DNA of 64,000 nt, from assembly GCA_014338405.1 (NCBI GenBank), contig JTDE01000154.1, positions 280,165-344,164 on the forward strand, given 5' to 3'. The notes beneath the pieces are model-generated. The model was not told the DNA's origin. It ran no database searches and worked only from the letters and a program-made list of their open reading frames with translations. Numbering within the stretch: position 1 is the stretch's first letter; each line of letters starts with the position of its first letter. The position numbers were made by a program, and so were the translations under genes. Shown here in pieces: positions 53,601-64,000 of this stretch. Source of the DNA: Paragonimus skrjabini miyazakii (lineage: Eukaryota; Platyhelminthes; Trematoda; Plagiorchiida; Troglotrematidae).

Positions 53601-54339
53601 CACTGCCATCAGAAAAATACTTATAAAGTACAAAAAAAACAACTTTCAAATGAGTTGGTACCAACGAATTTCAGCACCTGCCGTTCCTATAGTAAGACAT
53701 GTGGTCGGAGTTTGTTGAGTAGGCATATCTGACGAACAGCTACAACCAGGAGACTGTTCGTTTGCTTCCGGTAGATTTTGGCCATTAAACATACCACTTA
53801 TGTTACCATGTTTCATATATTTAAAGTTGAAAATTGAATGCTGTTTGCTGAGGTAGCATATAAAGCGCCTCAATTAATATACCGCTTCTCAAATCATCAT
53901 AGAGTCTCTAGAACGGGGAATCGCTGTCTTGTATGACATTTTTTATGCAGTATATACCAATATTTGTTTCTGGCTAATTTGCAATTAGCACCATCTCAGT
54001 TAGGAGTTATTTTGCTGGAACATCCAGGGTAATAGAACCGAAACACAAAACATTGCCCGCTAAATCTGTCCCGCATTAGAAATATAATCCATCAATCCCG
54101 GGTATAGGCTGTGGCAGAAGATCAAATTATTATGTTTGCACGAGTTTACAAGCACATATGAAACATACGCAACGTTTATGTGATATTTGTGTGAAGACAT
54201 GAACCAATTATGTATGACAATACTACTTCCGGGTTTGGCAAAGTGGCACATCTTATCAGATGTGTAGTCGCATTTGTTGAACCCGTTTACAGTTTCGTTG
54301 AAAACTTTGGTGGAAGTTGTTTGCAGACCTGGAACTTAC
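47697..54339. other. Intron-like stretch, 6.6 kb, with a GC-rich patch
   Basis: The interval 48540-48860 is clearly GC-richer than its surroundings and is open on the minus strand for over 60 codons up to a donor at about 48479. It looks like either a transposon fragment or an unrecognised exon. A minus-strand frame at 53646-53873 (with SPGCSCSSDMP and possible splice sites) is also unassigned. The rest is AT-rich. Confidence 0.4.
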
Positions 54340-54415
54340 GTTATGGAATTCAGTAAGGTAAACCGTTTTCTTTACTCTCACAGTTAAATTGGCCCGTCTC
54401 GCTTTTCCAATATTT
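54340..54415 (-). CDS. Cadherin-repeat-like exon of the minus-strand gene
   Basis: This 76-nt exon has a good acceptor (...tctaccactgtttag) and a strong donor (AAC|gtaagt), phase 2 to phase 0. The 25 codons include ANLTVRVKKTVYLTEFHN, which resembles the end of a cadherin repeat ('a.ltV.V.d') running into the next. It contains a potential N-glycosylation site (NLT). The phase agrees with the candidate at 47636-47696. No Asp-x-Asn-Asp-Asn calcium motif is visible in it. Confidence 0.45.
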
Positions 54416-56711
54416 CTAAACAGTGGTAGATTTCCAATATATATTCTACGTCAATCAATATCTAAGATCATTCTAACGGATATTTCAATAACTTGATTGT
54501 CACGAGGACAACTCGGACCAAACAACTGTTATTGGTACTGGTCAGTCAGGAACTTCATTCGGAAATGACAACTTTCGACGTACGTGCTCATCTGCGTCTA
54601 TCCCCAGACTTGAATCAGACAAGCCGGTAGCATGGCTCGAGGCTATGTTCACCACAAGTATGAATATTTCGTACAGTGTGCATGTTGTGGAGACAGACGG
54701 AGACGCGGAACAGCAGAAGAGAAATTATGGCTGTCCAACCGGAAGGATAACTGCACACAACCACGCATCCCAAAGAATCAACGAGCAACAAATACAGCGT
54801 TTCCAACGACGGGGGAAAAAAGTGTACTGTGCAATACCCGCCCCTTCGAACTAACCCTAATCCTAGTGTTTTACTGGCGGTGTGAAGCAGTCAGAGTTAC
54901 TGACAATGAATGGTTTCAAATAACACTTTGAGTGATCACATGCATTACTTTGAAGATAGATTATAGCAACATGAGCACCCAAACATGCTCGACTAAACCA
55001 GAACACGATAGCAATCGATTAGCAAGTTTGGAAATACATTCCTAAATTAACTCAGATTGTTGGTACTCATCCTGGTACGGTTGTCAATAGTGTAGACTGC
55101 ACAAAGTGGACAAACCAGCAGTAATCGAAATACGGAGAAAAACGCGTCACAAACATTTTGAAAGACAAAAGGACAGGATTTCAGAGGCTTCAGTTAGCAG
55201 TCATCATAATTTATTTAACCAAATGACAGAAAACGTGCAGTTTTTGCTTGACATCCAAAAAAATTAAAATGAGCACGCTGAGGAAAATATAAATACCAAC
55301 AAGGGTTTTCGCTTGTGCAGAGACAAGGGTTTACTTGGTTGCAGCACACAGCTATGTCTGGATGAGTAAAAGACCCCTCATCTGACATGCAGCACACACC
55401 GAAGTCAGTTACCGAAGAAACTATGGTTTGCTTCATCAACAGATTTGTTGTTTTCTGGCTACCGCACGGTTTTATCCGACAAACGGTTACTTCGGTGGCC
55501 AAAATTTGATGGTATATATCTTCTATTAGTATATTGGTTAGTTAGCTCATCTACTGTGAACTAAGCAGGCGTCTTCAGATATTCTGCTGCTGAAAAGCCC
55601 CAATGTGTAAATCAAGACACCTTGTTACGAGTGATCCAATCGGCACATGGATGACCAAAATGCCATGCCTGTTTACGTTCTCGTCAGAAACAGACAAATT
55701 TTGCAAGTGAATAGCCCATATATGTGATATGCCTCAATTTTTAAAAAGCAGTCAAACGTTTTACCAACGTTATTTCAAATATTAGGTTGTTTGATGAAGT
55801 GGTCGTAAAAAATAATAATGTCCTCTATCTTCCTCAAGCGATGGGCCACATTCTCATTGTATTGCGTCTATCTCGGATGAATCTATGACCAACCTGAGCA
55901 AACAGTTCAAGTGGAAAAAGTAAGTGAATTTCGTACACCTAGCGACTACAAATTTGCTCTGGGTTAAGAGAAACAATTATTTTTCTCAAACTTTGAATAA
56001 AATGAAATCAGCTGCGCTGAAACAATTACGCTTGCTGGGGTGATCAAAGACAACCTTTCCAAATTGTCCAAACAATTATGGCAACAGTTTATTGGTCTGC
56101 TGCTTGTATATTCTGTTGACAATAGCAACAAAATCAGACAATATGATATGAACACTTGTAAATGCTGTCAAATACTAGATGATATCAAAAGTGATTTGTA
56201 TGACAACCCAATTTGGTTGTTCAGAAAGGCTCAACGATTCCAACAGATGGACGCTAAAAATTAACTACAGTTCGCCAGGACACTTTATCTCGATCACTCA
56301 ACTCACAGAAACGTCGTTAACGAACCGGTCGTTTATTGCAACATCTGGATTATCTGTAAAAAAAAATAGAATGACTCTGATATGAAAAAGGCAATTGAAA
56401 ACCGATTTTTCAAAATCATTTATTGCATAATTCCAAATTTCTAAACCAAATGCGTAACCAACCTTGTTTTTCATTAACCGAAGCGCGTCACACTCAACCG
56501 TACTTATCTGGTTACTAATTGTATAAACAGAGTTTTACAATCCTCGATTATATTATAAAACCACCGGATGCTCTTTAGACTCTGTGCACTCATTTTAGGA
56601 GTCCGAAGGTTGGTATCCGTTGTGCGCCTGAATATCATAAGTAGATGGAAATGTTTGTAATTTCAAGAGTGTGGAACTTCCGGAAAAGCTGGAAACAACT
56701 TATAAATTTAC
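54416..56711. other. Intron-like stretch with open frames on both strands
   Basis: A 120-codon plus-strand frame (54492-54854) is listed separately. A cysteine-rich minus-strand frame occupies 55203-55502 (with VCCMSDEG and AVCCNQVNPCLC) and could not be assigned. No repeats were recognised. Confidence 0.4.
54492..54854 (+). CDS. Unassigned 120-codon plus-strand open frame
   Basis: The frame is open from a TAA at 54489 to a TAA at 54852 and is GC-richer than the flanks. The peptide is hydrophilic, with Ser/Thr/Asn-rich and Gln/Arg-rich segments (for example SGTSFGNDNFRRTC, RINEQQIQRFQRRGKK). A possible acceptor (gtcacgag) lies near 54504, but no convincing donor was seen. I do not recognise it. 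A few frames of this length are expected by chance in 64 kb, and the opposite strand is also partly open. Confidence 0.2.
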   Translation, partial: LDCHEDNSDQTTVIGTGQSGTSFGNDNFRRTCSSASIPRLESDKPVAWLEAMFTTSMNISYSVHVVETDGDAEQQKRNYGCPTGRITAHNHASQRINEQQIQRFQRRGKKVYCAIPAPSN

Positions 56712-56806
56712 CTATATACTCAGACTGAGCTGGTTCCTGAACTTCATTATGCAAAAAGGGTTCATTCACGTCGAGGTCAGAATAACACTTACTTGCCACG
56801 AATAAG
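56712..56806 (-). CDS. Cadherin-repeat-like exon of the minus-strand gene
   Basis: This 95-nt exon has a strong donor (ATAG|gtaaat) and an acceptor at ...acgtttacgcatag, phase 2 to phase 1. The 31 codons include CYSDLDVNEPFLHNEVQEPA. The DLDVNEPF...V.E.A layout mirrors the repeat boundary 'v.DvNdnPPvF.....v.E.a' of cadherins, with the second Asp-Asn of the calcium motif absent. The exit phase does not fit the candidate at 54340-54415, so at least one exon lies between or one boundary is wrong. Confidence 0.5.
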
Positions 56807-59800
56807 CTATGCGTAAACGTACACACAACGGCACGTTAAATCCGGTAGACTGAAAAACTGTCATCACGCTTTCAAGAAGACACATGGTTATTTTATTTAC
56901 TGTTGTGGCAAATGGTACAAAACTGAGTGAGTTTGGGAAAACGATTTTGGCTTTCAGTCAAATGAATCTGGGTGTAAAGAGAACAATCAAAGGACCTCGA
57001 AGGTGAAATCCTGCTATCTTTAGTTTTCTAAGAATCTCATCCACGTGGGTGAATTTCAGTGGAAGCTGATGGCAGGCAACCTCGCCAAAGCGACATAGGC
57101 TTACAGTCCATCAAATGACATTTACTGGAATGCTATGTTCTTTGACGATAACATATACCACTTGAGGTTCACCTCATGAGAATGTTTACCGGGGTTCACC
57201 TCTCAGTATTAGCAATGGTAAGCACTACCGGCAAGTTCTAATAGAAGCGGAACTCCAATATAATGCTTATTTTTGAAATGGACTAGCTTAAAAGCCCATC
57301 TCCATATTAAGTCTGCCACCAATTGAGAATGATGCTCAGACTTAATTAACACAGATCTCCAACCACGCAACAGTAACTGAAAACGCACTTTTGCTATGCA
57401 TTTCCACAAAGAACCATTCAATTAAGACGCATGATTGTTCCAATTAAATTGCCGAAAGGTGAGAATGTCAAACTTCGCCAATCACGAACTAATCCAGTGA
57501 ATTTTCTAGTGAACAGATTCTCGCGCCCTGTAGACAGCCGTAATACTCAGAAGTAGACACTTCGAATAGCCTTGGAAACCGTACTGGAATTAAAACCTTT
57601 CACGTAAGCAATAAGCAGAAGACCAGTTCAGTGAGAATGTGATATTCGGTGACGGAAAGGCATTTGGTTTAGAGGATTCTGAAGCACACAGGTGGCACTG
57701 ACGTGATCGCTGAAAAGTGATCGGGTGATTATAGAATAGCCCTATACTGAATGACCGCTGACGATCTGAGGACGTAGTCACAGCTAGAAAAGTGAGTGAA
57801 CTCGTTATACTGTATGGCAAATCAGCTTCCAGTTCCCTTGATAGCATAATGGGGGGTTTCTACTGCCACTTATTACTTCCCATGTACCAGCGGAGGTTAG
57901 TTTCCAGGGCTGCATTGTTCTACACATGTTTCGCACCATAAAATTATGGCTACCGCCTCGTGGGTTGCAAGTTGGACTAGCCAGCATGTACCCCCGAGGT
58001 CAACCCTACTGAAAACCTCTGTAGCCTACGTGCTCAAAAAGCATACAGGACGTCAGGTTCTATGATGTCACAGTTGTGTCCAGACTTCATTGATGTAAAT
58101 GAGGTAAAATGTGTTCGGGTTTGCTTTAATCAGTATGTCAAAACGTTACACAGATGTCTTGAAGTGAAATGGGAATTGCATCCTTCGTTAAGTGCTTTCG
58201 AAGTAACACCTTCCACGATAAACTTATAAATTCGTTACAACCGTTTTTCTGATTTTCCCCGATGACATTTCAAGGATGGACATCCATGTTGTGTTCACAT
58301 TACTGTGAGGTATATTAGATATCAGCACAGATGTTCTTGAATTAAGTGAACTGAAAAAATGGGAGAATATTGAGCAGCCTTATAATTGTGCACTATTGAG
58401 TGGAAAGATGAACATCAGGCATACAGGAAGTCAGATCACATGGTTGTATGTGTGCGATAAACGTGGTATTGGGACAAGAGTGGCATAATCTTAGTTCAGT
58501 TATGCTGAATTCGCCTGCGAAAAGCAAGCCGAAGCGTTATATAGAGGTTTTCAAAGAGAAGAAAAACGACATTCTCCACTACTGCTTCTGAAAGAAAACC
58601 TTCGAATCAGAACGTATTTGTTTGGTGCTGCTATTTTTCGAATCTTCAGCAATAACTTCCCAAAATGTAAACATTCCTGATGGCAAAATTTTGATATGCT
58701 TCAGGTACCAAGTTGAGCCCAAAAGTGAGTATGCTGTGCTTAGAGGAAAAAAAAATATTTTCAGCTAACCTGGTGGACTTAGGATTTTATCGCGAGTTAT
58801 GTGCAGCTAACGCAGCGAGAAAGTCCTGTGCTAATAAGATCAGCTATGAACAAGAAGGAAGCTGTTCGGTTGCAGTTCAACAACGTGAATTCAAAACTGA
58901 ACACTGAAAAACGAATAACCACATAAGTCACATGATCAACCATTCGAAATATAAAAAAATTAGGCCAAGTTGAGTGATATGTCTTGTTCAGCGGAAATAC
59001 GCAGAACAATGAGGAGCGCTCTAACAGACTGCCAAGTCGCTAAGTTACTGTCTACCCTCGAGACGATCGAACAACTTGAGTATTACTCACAAGCGAAAGT
59101 GGTTGAGTACGATGATTAGGTCGTGTCTAATGTAAGGTGAATGACGCAGCGCAGTGGTCAACAGGGTTGCTTGATGAAAACGTGATCGGAGTTCTAGTCT
59201 CGGCTGTGACGAGGACATACACTAATGAGCGTAACTCGAGTCTAGTGCTTCTATTCGAAAAGGGCCGATTGGAAAGTTTATGGGAATGCGACAGCTGCGA
59301 TCAATTGTGGGTGATGTTCAATCTATATGAAAATCAAAATCTCCTACTACTCATCAGTAATCAAATACCGCCCATCAATCAATGATTTCTGTGATTTCAA
59401 CTTGGAAAGAAGTCCTAATCGAGTGGTCATCAATTGGGGTTTACAGACAGCAACTGTGTCTCCTCTCGAGGCGATCGGGCAACCTGATCATTGCTCACAA
59501 GCGAAAGTGGTTGAGTGTTCACTTATGATGATTCGGCCGTGCCTAATGTGGGGTCAATGGCGCAGTGGTCAACAAGGTTGCCTGATGAAAGCGTGGCCGG
59601 AGTTCTAGTCCCAGCCGTGGCAAGGATATGCACTACTGCTGAGGTTTAACAAAAGCGAAACACGAGTCTAGTTTTTCTTTTCCAAAGGGGCCGACTGCAA
59701 AGTTTATAGGAATGCGACCAAATTTAAGTGATTTCAATTTCCATAAATCGCTAAGTTCTTTTGCCCATACAACAATTTTCAACGTCTTCCGAAAACATCA

Positions 59801-59938
59801 AAACATTACAGCCAATAACATGAATAAAGCGAACTGCATGTGACATCTCGTTAAGTACAATGAGCAAGCAGCCGGGCAACTGAAAGCGGTAATCGCGAGA
59901 CAGAAGATATTGACAAAAGGATCGTACATAAAACTTAC
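56807..59938. other. Intron-like stretch with a repeated tRNA-like element
   Basis: It contains the two-copy repeat at 59025-59722. Other open frames in it (for example minus strand 57590-57847) are short and unassigned. Confidence 0.5.
59025..59722 (+). repeat. Two direct copies of a tRNA-like SINE family
   Basis: Copy A (about 59025-59362) and copy B (about 59440-59722) share many blocks in the same order: tctcgaggcgatcgggcaac-type start, ctcacaagcgaaagtggttgag, an A-box-like gcgcagtggtcaac (59149 and 59561), a B-box-like gagttctagtcc (59190 and 59602), then a gagtctagt...gggccga...gcgac tail. The spacing of the two boxes fits a tRNA-type pol III promoter. The copies differ at many positions, so the duplication is not recent. 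A third, rearranged relic is at 18880-19000. Confidence 0.75.
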
Positions 59939-60012
59939 AAGAAAGTGACCTGCCTAGTGCGTCGCACGCATTAGCTAAGGATAACGCAATCGATTTTGAC
60001 AGCTTTCCGACT
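59939..60012 (-). CDS. Cadherin-repeat-like exon of the minus-strand gene
   Basis: This 74-nt exon has a good acceptor (...gataacttgctgtag) and a strong donor (TTCTT|gtaagt), phase 2 to phase 1. The 24 codons end SLANACDALGRSLS, close to the cadherin-repeat strand 'v.A.DalGrS.s' that leads to the next repeat boundary. The entry phase disagrees with the exon at 60443-60566, and a short stretch between them (about 60090-60150, reading EIGTITAVTRAG on the minus strand) may hold part of a missing exon. Confidence 0.5.
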
Positions 60013-60442
60013 CTACAGCAAGTTATCATGTCTTGCGCTGAACGGATACATATGGATTCATATACGCCCCGCTCGTGTCACCGCAGTGATGGTGCCAATC
60101 TCACGTTTGTTTAGGTAGGCCTAACCGTATATCTAAATAAACATCCCAGTGAAATACACAGTGTATCGGGTTAAAGCGGTAGCACACCTCAGCTACGTAT
60201 GCAGTGCGCGCAACGCGCATCGCGATGTAACATTCTAAACAGGACGGTAAGTTACCCCCAATTTAAAGACGCTCGTGCGCGTGCGTCCGCTCCTCAGCTG
60301 GATGGGTGACCTAATAACAAACAGAAAAAGAACAGTTTTGGAAAGTGATAACTTATCAATCAAAAGTGCGCAGATCAGAGATATAATTAAATTAATTCCT
60401 CGTTATTCGTATAATCACGTATTCGTTCGTATGAAAATTTAC
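60013..60442. other. Intron or missed exon region
   Basis: On the minus strand the segment around 60090-60150 encodes EIGTITAVTRAG, which would suit a cadherin repeat ('tG.I......'), after a possible acceptor (atacggttag). Its phases (0 to 1) fit neither neighbour, so it is not called. Confidence 0.35.
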
Positions 60443-60566
60443 CTTTAGAAAAGCTAGCAACTTGAACCAAAACGCCAATCTCTGACATCGTTGTGTTACG
60501 GATTTTATTGAACAAACTATTCAACTCCGCATGCAACACGATATGATTAGCTTTGATTTCAATATT
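60443..60566 (-). CDS. Cadherin-repeat-like exon of the minus-strand gene
   Basis: This 124-nt exon has a good acceptor (...catggcccttcag) and a strong donor (AAAG|gtaaat), phase 0 to phase 1. The 41 codons include NIEIKANHIVLHAEL and, further on, NTTMSEIGVLVQVASFSK, which resembles 'v.E....G..V..v.AsD.D' at the start of a cadherin repeat. It contains a potential N-glycosylation site (NTT). The usual Asp-x-Asp calcium residues after 'VAS' are not present in this exon. Confidence 0.5.
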
Positions 60567-62639
60567 CTGAAGGGCCATGCATAACGAACTGTCACTATTG
60601 ATTTTACAACATCTGACAGTTTGCTCATGTTGCTCAACTTATATGACTATGTGAAACAATTTATCCCTTAAATTAACCTGAATGGAACAATAAAGAGATG
60701 TATATCATATGGTAATCTCTAAGCTAATATTCTGATAGCATATGTGAATACGGATAATTTCAAATATATAGACAAAGATCCACAGGACAGTAGTCAAGAC
60801 AATGTGAAAAAAACATAAAAGTAAGCAACAGATATAATGACTACTGTGGTACCCATAGCTTCAGAATATCGACAACGGCATCAACAAATTGAGAGACATG
60901 TTTTCAGTTAATTCAGAGGATCACTTTGCATCAGAAACTTTGGTTCCGTGTCCAATTTAGATCACGGAGCTGATTACTGTTGATGCTACTTTGAATCCAT
61001 CAGCCTGGAGTTTCTTGTTATACTCCCAGGCCTTCGTGACCACGCTTATTAATGCGAACAGTTACTTTTTGGTTTGTCCTCGATATGTAACTCTTAACTA
61101 CGACTGCATTTGTAAAAACGGTGGTATGTGACAGAGGTAAATTGAATAACCACAGCTGAAGTGACTAGTGATGGTCTGGTCAGCTACATCGTAAAAAAAT
61201 TTAGAGGGCTGTCGGTTCTCAACACAGCGTCTGTTAGAGGATCCTCTGTCATCGGTGACCACCAGTCACCTACAGACAAGTCTTGGTTACGCGTCCACGT
61301 ACGATACCATTGTATAAAACGCTAGTATGGAGAGCAGTGCGAGAACCACGACCCCTCATTCTTCTGTACAAGCATCCAGACTCTCACTGTACATAAAACT
61401 TCTCAGACTCCCGTAACGTTTAGTTGTATCAATAGCCTTTTCCTTTTTGTTCATATTATTATGGTATTCACTGAATTATTTGTAGCTGTATTGCCTGATT
61501 AAATAGCAATATTGACAGTAAATTTGCTTCTGTTAGTGATAATGCTTAAACAATGGATTGCCTTGTCGTTTTCTAATCCTCTTCCATCTTCAAGCGTAAA
61601 AAATGCATCATTGCAAACTCATTCCTCGTAAATGAGGGGTGCATCACATAAATAAAACCGAAACATGCTTGGAGTTTCCAGTGAAGAAACGCGTAAAAGA
61701 ACTAAGCTACATATAGACCGTGTAACCCTTAGTGTCAAAGATTCAATCGTAAATCCATAACCTTGATAAATGGCATCAACCTCTAAGAAACGTACATCAC
61801 ACTTAACTCTTATTCCATGGTAAATCCTAAAAGAGTTATGAAGTCCGTGGTAATCACTCCGTGCTAGCCTGTTTTATGTTTCTGTAGGTGATAGTCTATA
61901 AATCATCAATTACCCCAGACCTAGTAAAACAATTTGTTGTGTTATTCTTACAGCATTGCTTGGTTTACACTTCAGTAACCTTTTCAACTCTTTCCATTCT
62001 AAAAATGGCAAAGTGGAATAATTCCTGTTACTGATTTTCCGTTATTAATAAGTTTAGACGTAATGTTTGCATCTACCAAGGTTTACTTTCTCACTGATCC
62101 GTTCAAAGAACCCGAGGGATACAAATGTTTCACATTTTTGTACCATCTTTTCAGATTCATCAGCAACTTATCAATTATGCATAAGAACCGAACGCTCGGT
62201 GTGCACATCTGGCTCATACTATCGTTCTAGTTCAATTCCACGACGGTATATGGTCGATCAATCGATCGATCGTTCGGTCAAATTAAGTCACATACCTGAT
62301 AGTTTCACTTTTATTTGTTCTATTCAATAAGCTGTTCATATTTTGTATTCCACAGTGTTAAATAAGTGGTTTAAACCGGTTCCAACAATCGTCGTTGCGC
62401 AAACCCCTTATTTTAATCAACCACAAACTGTTCACAAAAACAACGCTTAGCTTCTGAAACTAAGTATTTAAAAAACTCCTTCAAACCCTACTGAGGAAAC
62501 ATCGATTTCATTCCAAAGTTGTAGATTGTTGACAGGAACAATCGACAAGTGGTCATTAGACATGTTTGCAAACAACTTCAAATATTTGAAACAATTAATT
62601 CCATTCAGAAGTTTGAGCAAAACAGTTAGAATACGAGAA
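60567..62639. other. Intron-like stretch, 2.1 kb
   Basis: The interval 61160-61380 is GC-richer and may be a fragment of an unidentified repeat. An 8-bp inverted repeat (taactctt and aagagtta) lies near 61804-61838. The short tandem tcgatcgatcgatcg-like run is at about 62258-62275. No gene was recognised. Confidence 0.4.
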
Positions 62640-62680
62640 CTGGTAGATGAAATCATTTCTTATTGACTCATCAGTACCAA
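62640..62680 (-). ncRNA. Degenerate hammerhead-ribozyme-like motif
   Basis: On the minus strand the order is TTGGTA, CTGATGA, an 8-nt segment (gtcaataa), GAAA, tgatttca, TC, TACCAG. This gives a 5-bp stem I plus one G-T pair (TTGGTA with TACCAG), both conserved core boxes, a short stem III closed by the last A of GAAA and the following T, and C at the cleavage position. Stem II is almost absent, so activity is doubtful. It begins 82 bp after the stop codon of the Penelope-like fragment on the same strand. Penelope-like elements are known to carry type I hammerheads with short stem III, which makes chance less likely. Confidence 0.4.
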
Positions 62681-62761
62681 ACCTACAATAACATGAATTG
62701 GTTTTTATTATAGCAAACAATTCAGGGGGTTGATAATCAGTAGGTGGGTCAAGATAGGTCA

Positions 62762-63290
62762 CTAAGTCCAGGGAAGGGTCCGATCCACGAACAGCTGTTT
62801 CTGAACACAGAGAGCTGGCTTGAGGCGATTGATTGAGACCGCTTCAGCAAACCTCAGGAATCTTGAATTGGAGTGACACAACAGGATTCTGAATGCAAAA
62901 CCTGGATCGATAGCGTGACCAGTAGTCAAAACGGGTCTAGCGACCGATGAAACTGGCTGTTTATGTGTTTCAGCAACATTGCCGTCCTCCAGTGACACGG
63001 AATTTTACACCCATTTAGGCAAGTGTTCCATCACTCTGGAGATCAGTCATCTTTCGGTTCTGCCTATGTAACTTTCTCCGCAGTTACATGTAAATTGGTA
63101 AACGCAATGCGATGTGGCAACGATAGGCTGGTCTTCTTTGATTGAAAGCAGCTAAGATAGAAGTGGTTTTCCTGGGAAACAACTTAAGCATAGGTCTTGC
63201 TCCGCACATTCCGACATTGTTCAGAGCCTACGATCTGACTTACTGTTATAAAACGTGGAATGTACATACATTTCCAAACTCATGTTGTCA
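62762..63290 (-). pseudogene. Decayed Penelope-like element, C-terminal part with GIY-YIG endonuclease
   Basis: One minus-strand frame runs through the fragment without a frameshift but with several internal stops: TGA at about 63222, TAG at about 63155, TGA at about 63045 and TAA at about 63008. It ends in a TAG at 62764-62762. The readable blocks are YQFTCNCGESYIGRTER (the GIY-YIG core), VMEHLPKW, TTGHAIDPGFAFRIL and LRFAEAVSINRLKPALCVQK. This C-x-C...YIGRT, EHLPKW, TGHAID and EA..I....P.LC order is typical of trematode Penelope-like elements as I know them. Upstream, PGKPLLS probably marks the linker after the reverse transcriptase; the reverse transcriptase itself is not recognisable. It is a 5'-truncated, dead copy. 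Confidence 0.8.
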
Positions 63291-64000
63291 TTGTGAGAAC
63301 AAATGTTTTAGCCAACTCGTTAACCGTGAATATTGGAAAGGCACCTCCGAGCATCTAGGAGCAAATGGTAGTGAACCCAGAACAAACACGACAATTAATG
63401 GTGCAAGATCGATTAGCATTTTAATCACTACTTTCTTTGTCTCCTGGAAGTCTCAGTCACGCTGTTTGTTATTTCTTGTCATCTCCAGATTACTCATGTA
63501 TCATGTTTGCCTAAATGTAGCCGCGAATTGTTAAATGACTCTGTTGTGTTACCTCCAATTACTGATCGATTTAAGTAAGAACGACCCTCGAATCATTTTC
63601 CGATCTACCTACCAAAAATTCACCCCTCTATTTGATTGTCCAAATGGTTGTTTTGTGTGTTGATAACCTAAATATTGAAACGCCTGTCACACACTCCTAG
63701 AATTGATTAAGGAATACTGATTATTCAGCCTCAAATGATTTTCCTGGGTGCATCCACATGTGGTTACTAATTCATATGTGTTACTGAGTGGAACGGGCGT
63801 AGTGTTCTCAAGCATAAATCCCAAGTAACAATTTGGACATTATTCACCTTTACAATGAGAAAACACTGATTCATTTAATAGTGTTTACGACCAGAAATCG
63901 ACAAATATGACAAACAGTTTACATGACAACCACAGGTGAAAAACAAAACATTTAAAGCACCAAAAATGTTTCCCTTGGTTACAGGCTACTTTGAATTGCC
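63291..64000. other. Terminal stretch with an antisense open frame
   Basis: A plus-strand frame of 130 codons at 63142-63534 runs antisense to the Penelope-like fragment and beyond it, and is probably a shadow. The remaining sequence to the window end is AT-rich with no feature I can support. The 5' part of the cadherin-like gene would lie beyond position 64000. Confidence 0.4.

Noticed and set aside
59320..59355. CTGATGAGTAG on the minus strand of the 59-kb repeat (also at 18.99 kb), a possible hammerhead core
   Set aside because: No GAAA box follows at a usable distance in either copy.
63142..63534. Plus-strand 130-codon frame with KTWNVHTF, resembling the start of a LINE endonuclease
   Set aside because: It is antisense to the Penelope-like fragment over its first 150 bp, and no further endonuclease motif follows. 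It is probably a shadow frame.

Overview
The window looks like a gene-poor, intron-rich stretch of an invertebrate nuclear genome. It is AT-rich, has no bacterial-style operons and no long open reading frames, and its open blocks are short and flanked by GT-AG splice signals. The repeat content (decayed Penelope-like retroelement, tRNA-derived SINEs) and intron lengths suggest a flatworm, most likely a trematode. That placement is inference from general knowledge and was not tested.

The dominant feature is one large gene on the minus strand, read from high to low coordinates. Eight exons between 25.4 kb and 10.5 kb join in a single frame with matching intron phases. In order they encode the end of a cysteine-containing membrane-proximal region, an EGF-like domain, a laminin-G domain with a characteristic extra cysteine pair, a second EGF-like domain and the start of a second laminin-G domain. 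This order, and the local motifs, match the 'primitive classical cadherin' region of type III classical cadherins (Drosophila CadN / N-cadherin-like). A ninth exon at 40.3 kb joins in phase across a 15-kb intron. Further upstream, at 40.9, 46.4, 47.7, 54.4, 56.8, 60.0 and 60.5 kb, there are candidate exons with good splice sites, several with cadherin-repeat-like peptides. Their phases do not all agree, so exons between them have been missed. Downstream, one candidate exon at 3.2 kb fits the second half of the second laminin-G domain. The transmembrane and catenin-binding exons were not found and may lie beyond position 1.

The rest is intronic sequence carrying repeats: a 202-bp near-perfect head-to-head palindrome of a tRNA-derived SINE (39.5 kb) with a diverged relic at 47.3 kb; a two-copy tRNA-like repeat at 59.0-59.7 kb with a rearranged relic at 18.9 kb; a decayed Penelope-like element at 62.8-63.3 kb that keeps a recognisable GIY-YIG endonuclease part; and, 82 bp past its stop codon, a degenerate hammerhead-ribozyme-like motif. 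A few unassigned open frames are listed with low confidence. All exon boundaries are hand predictions from sequence alone.
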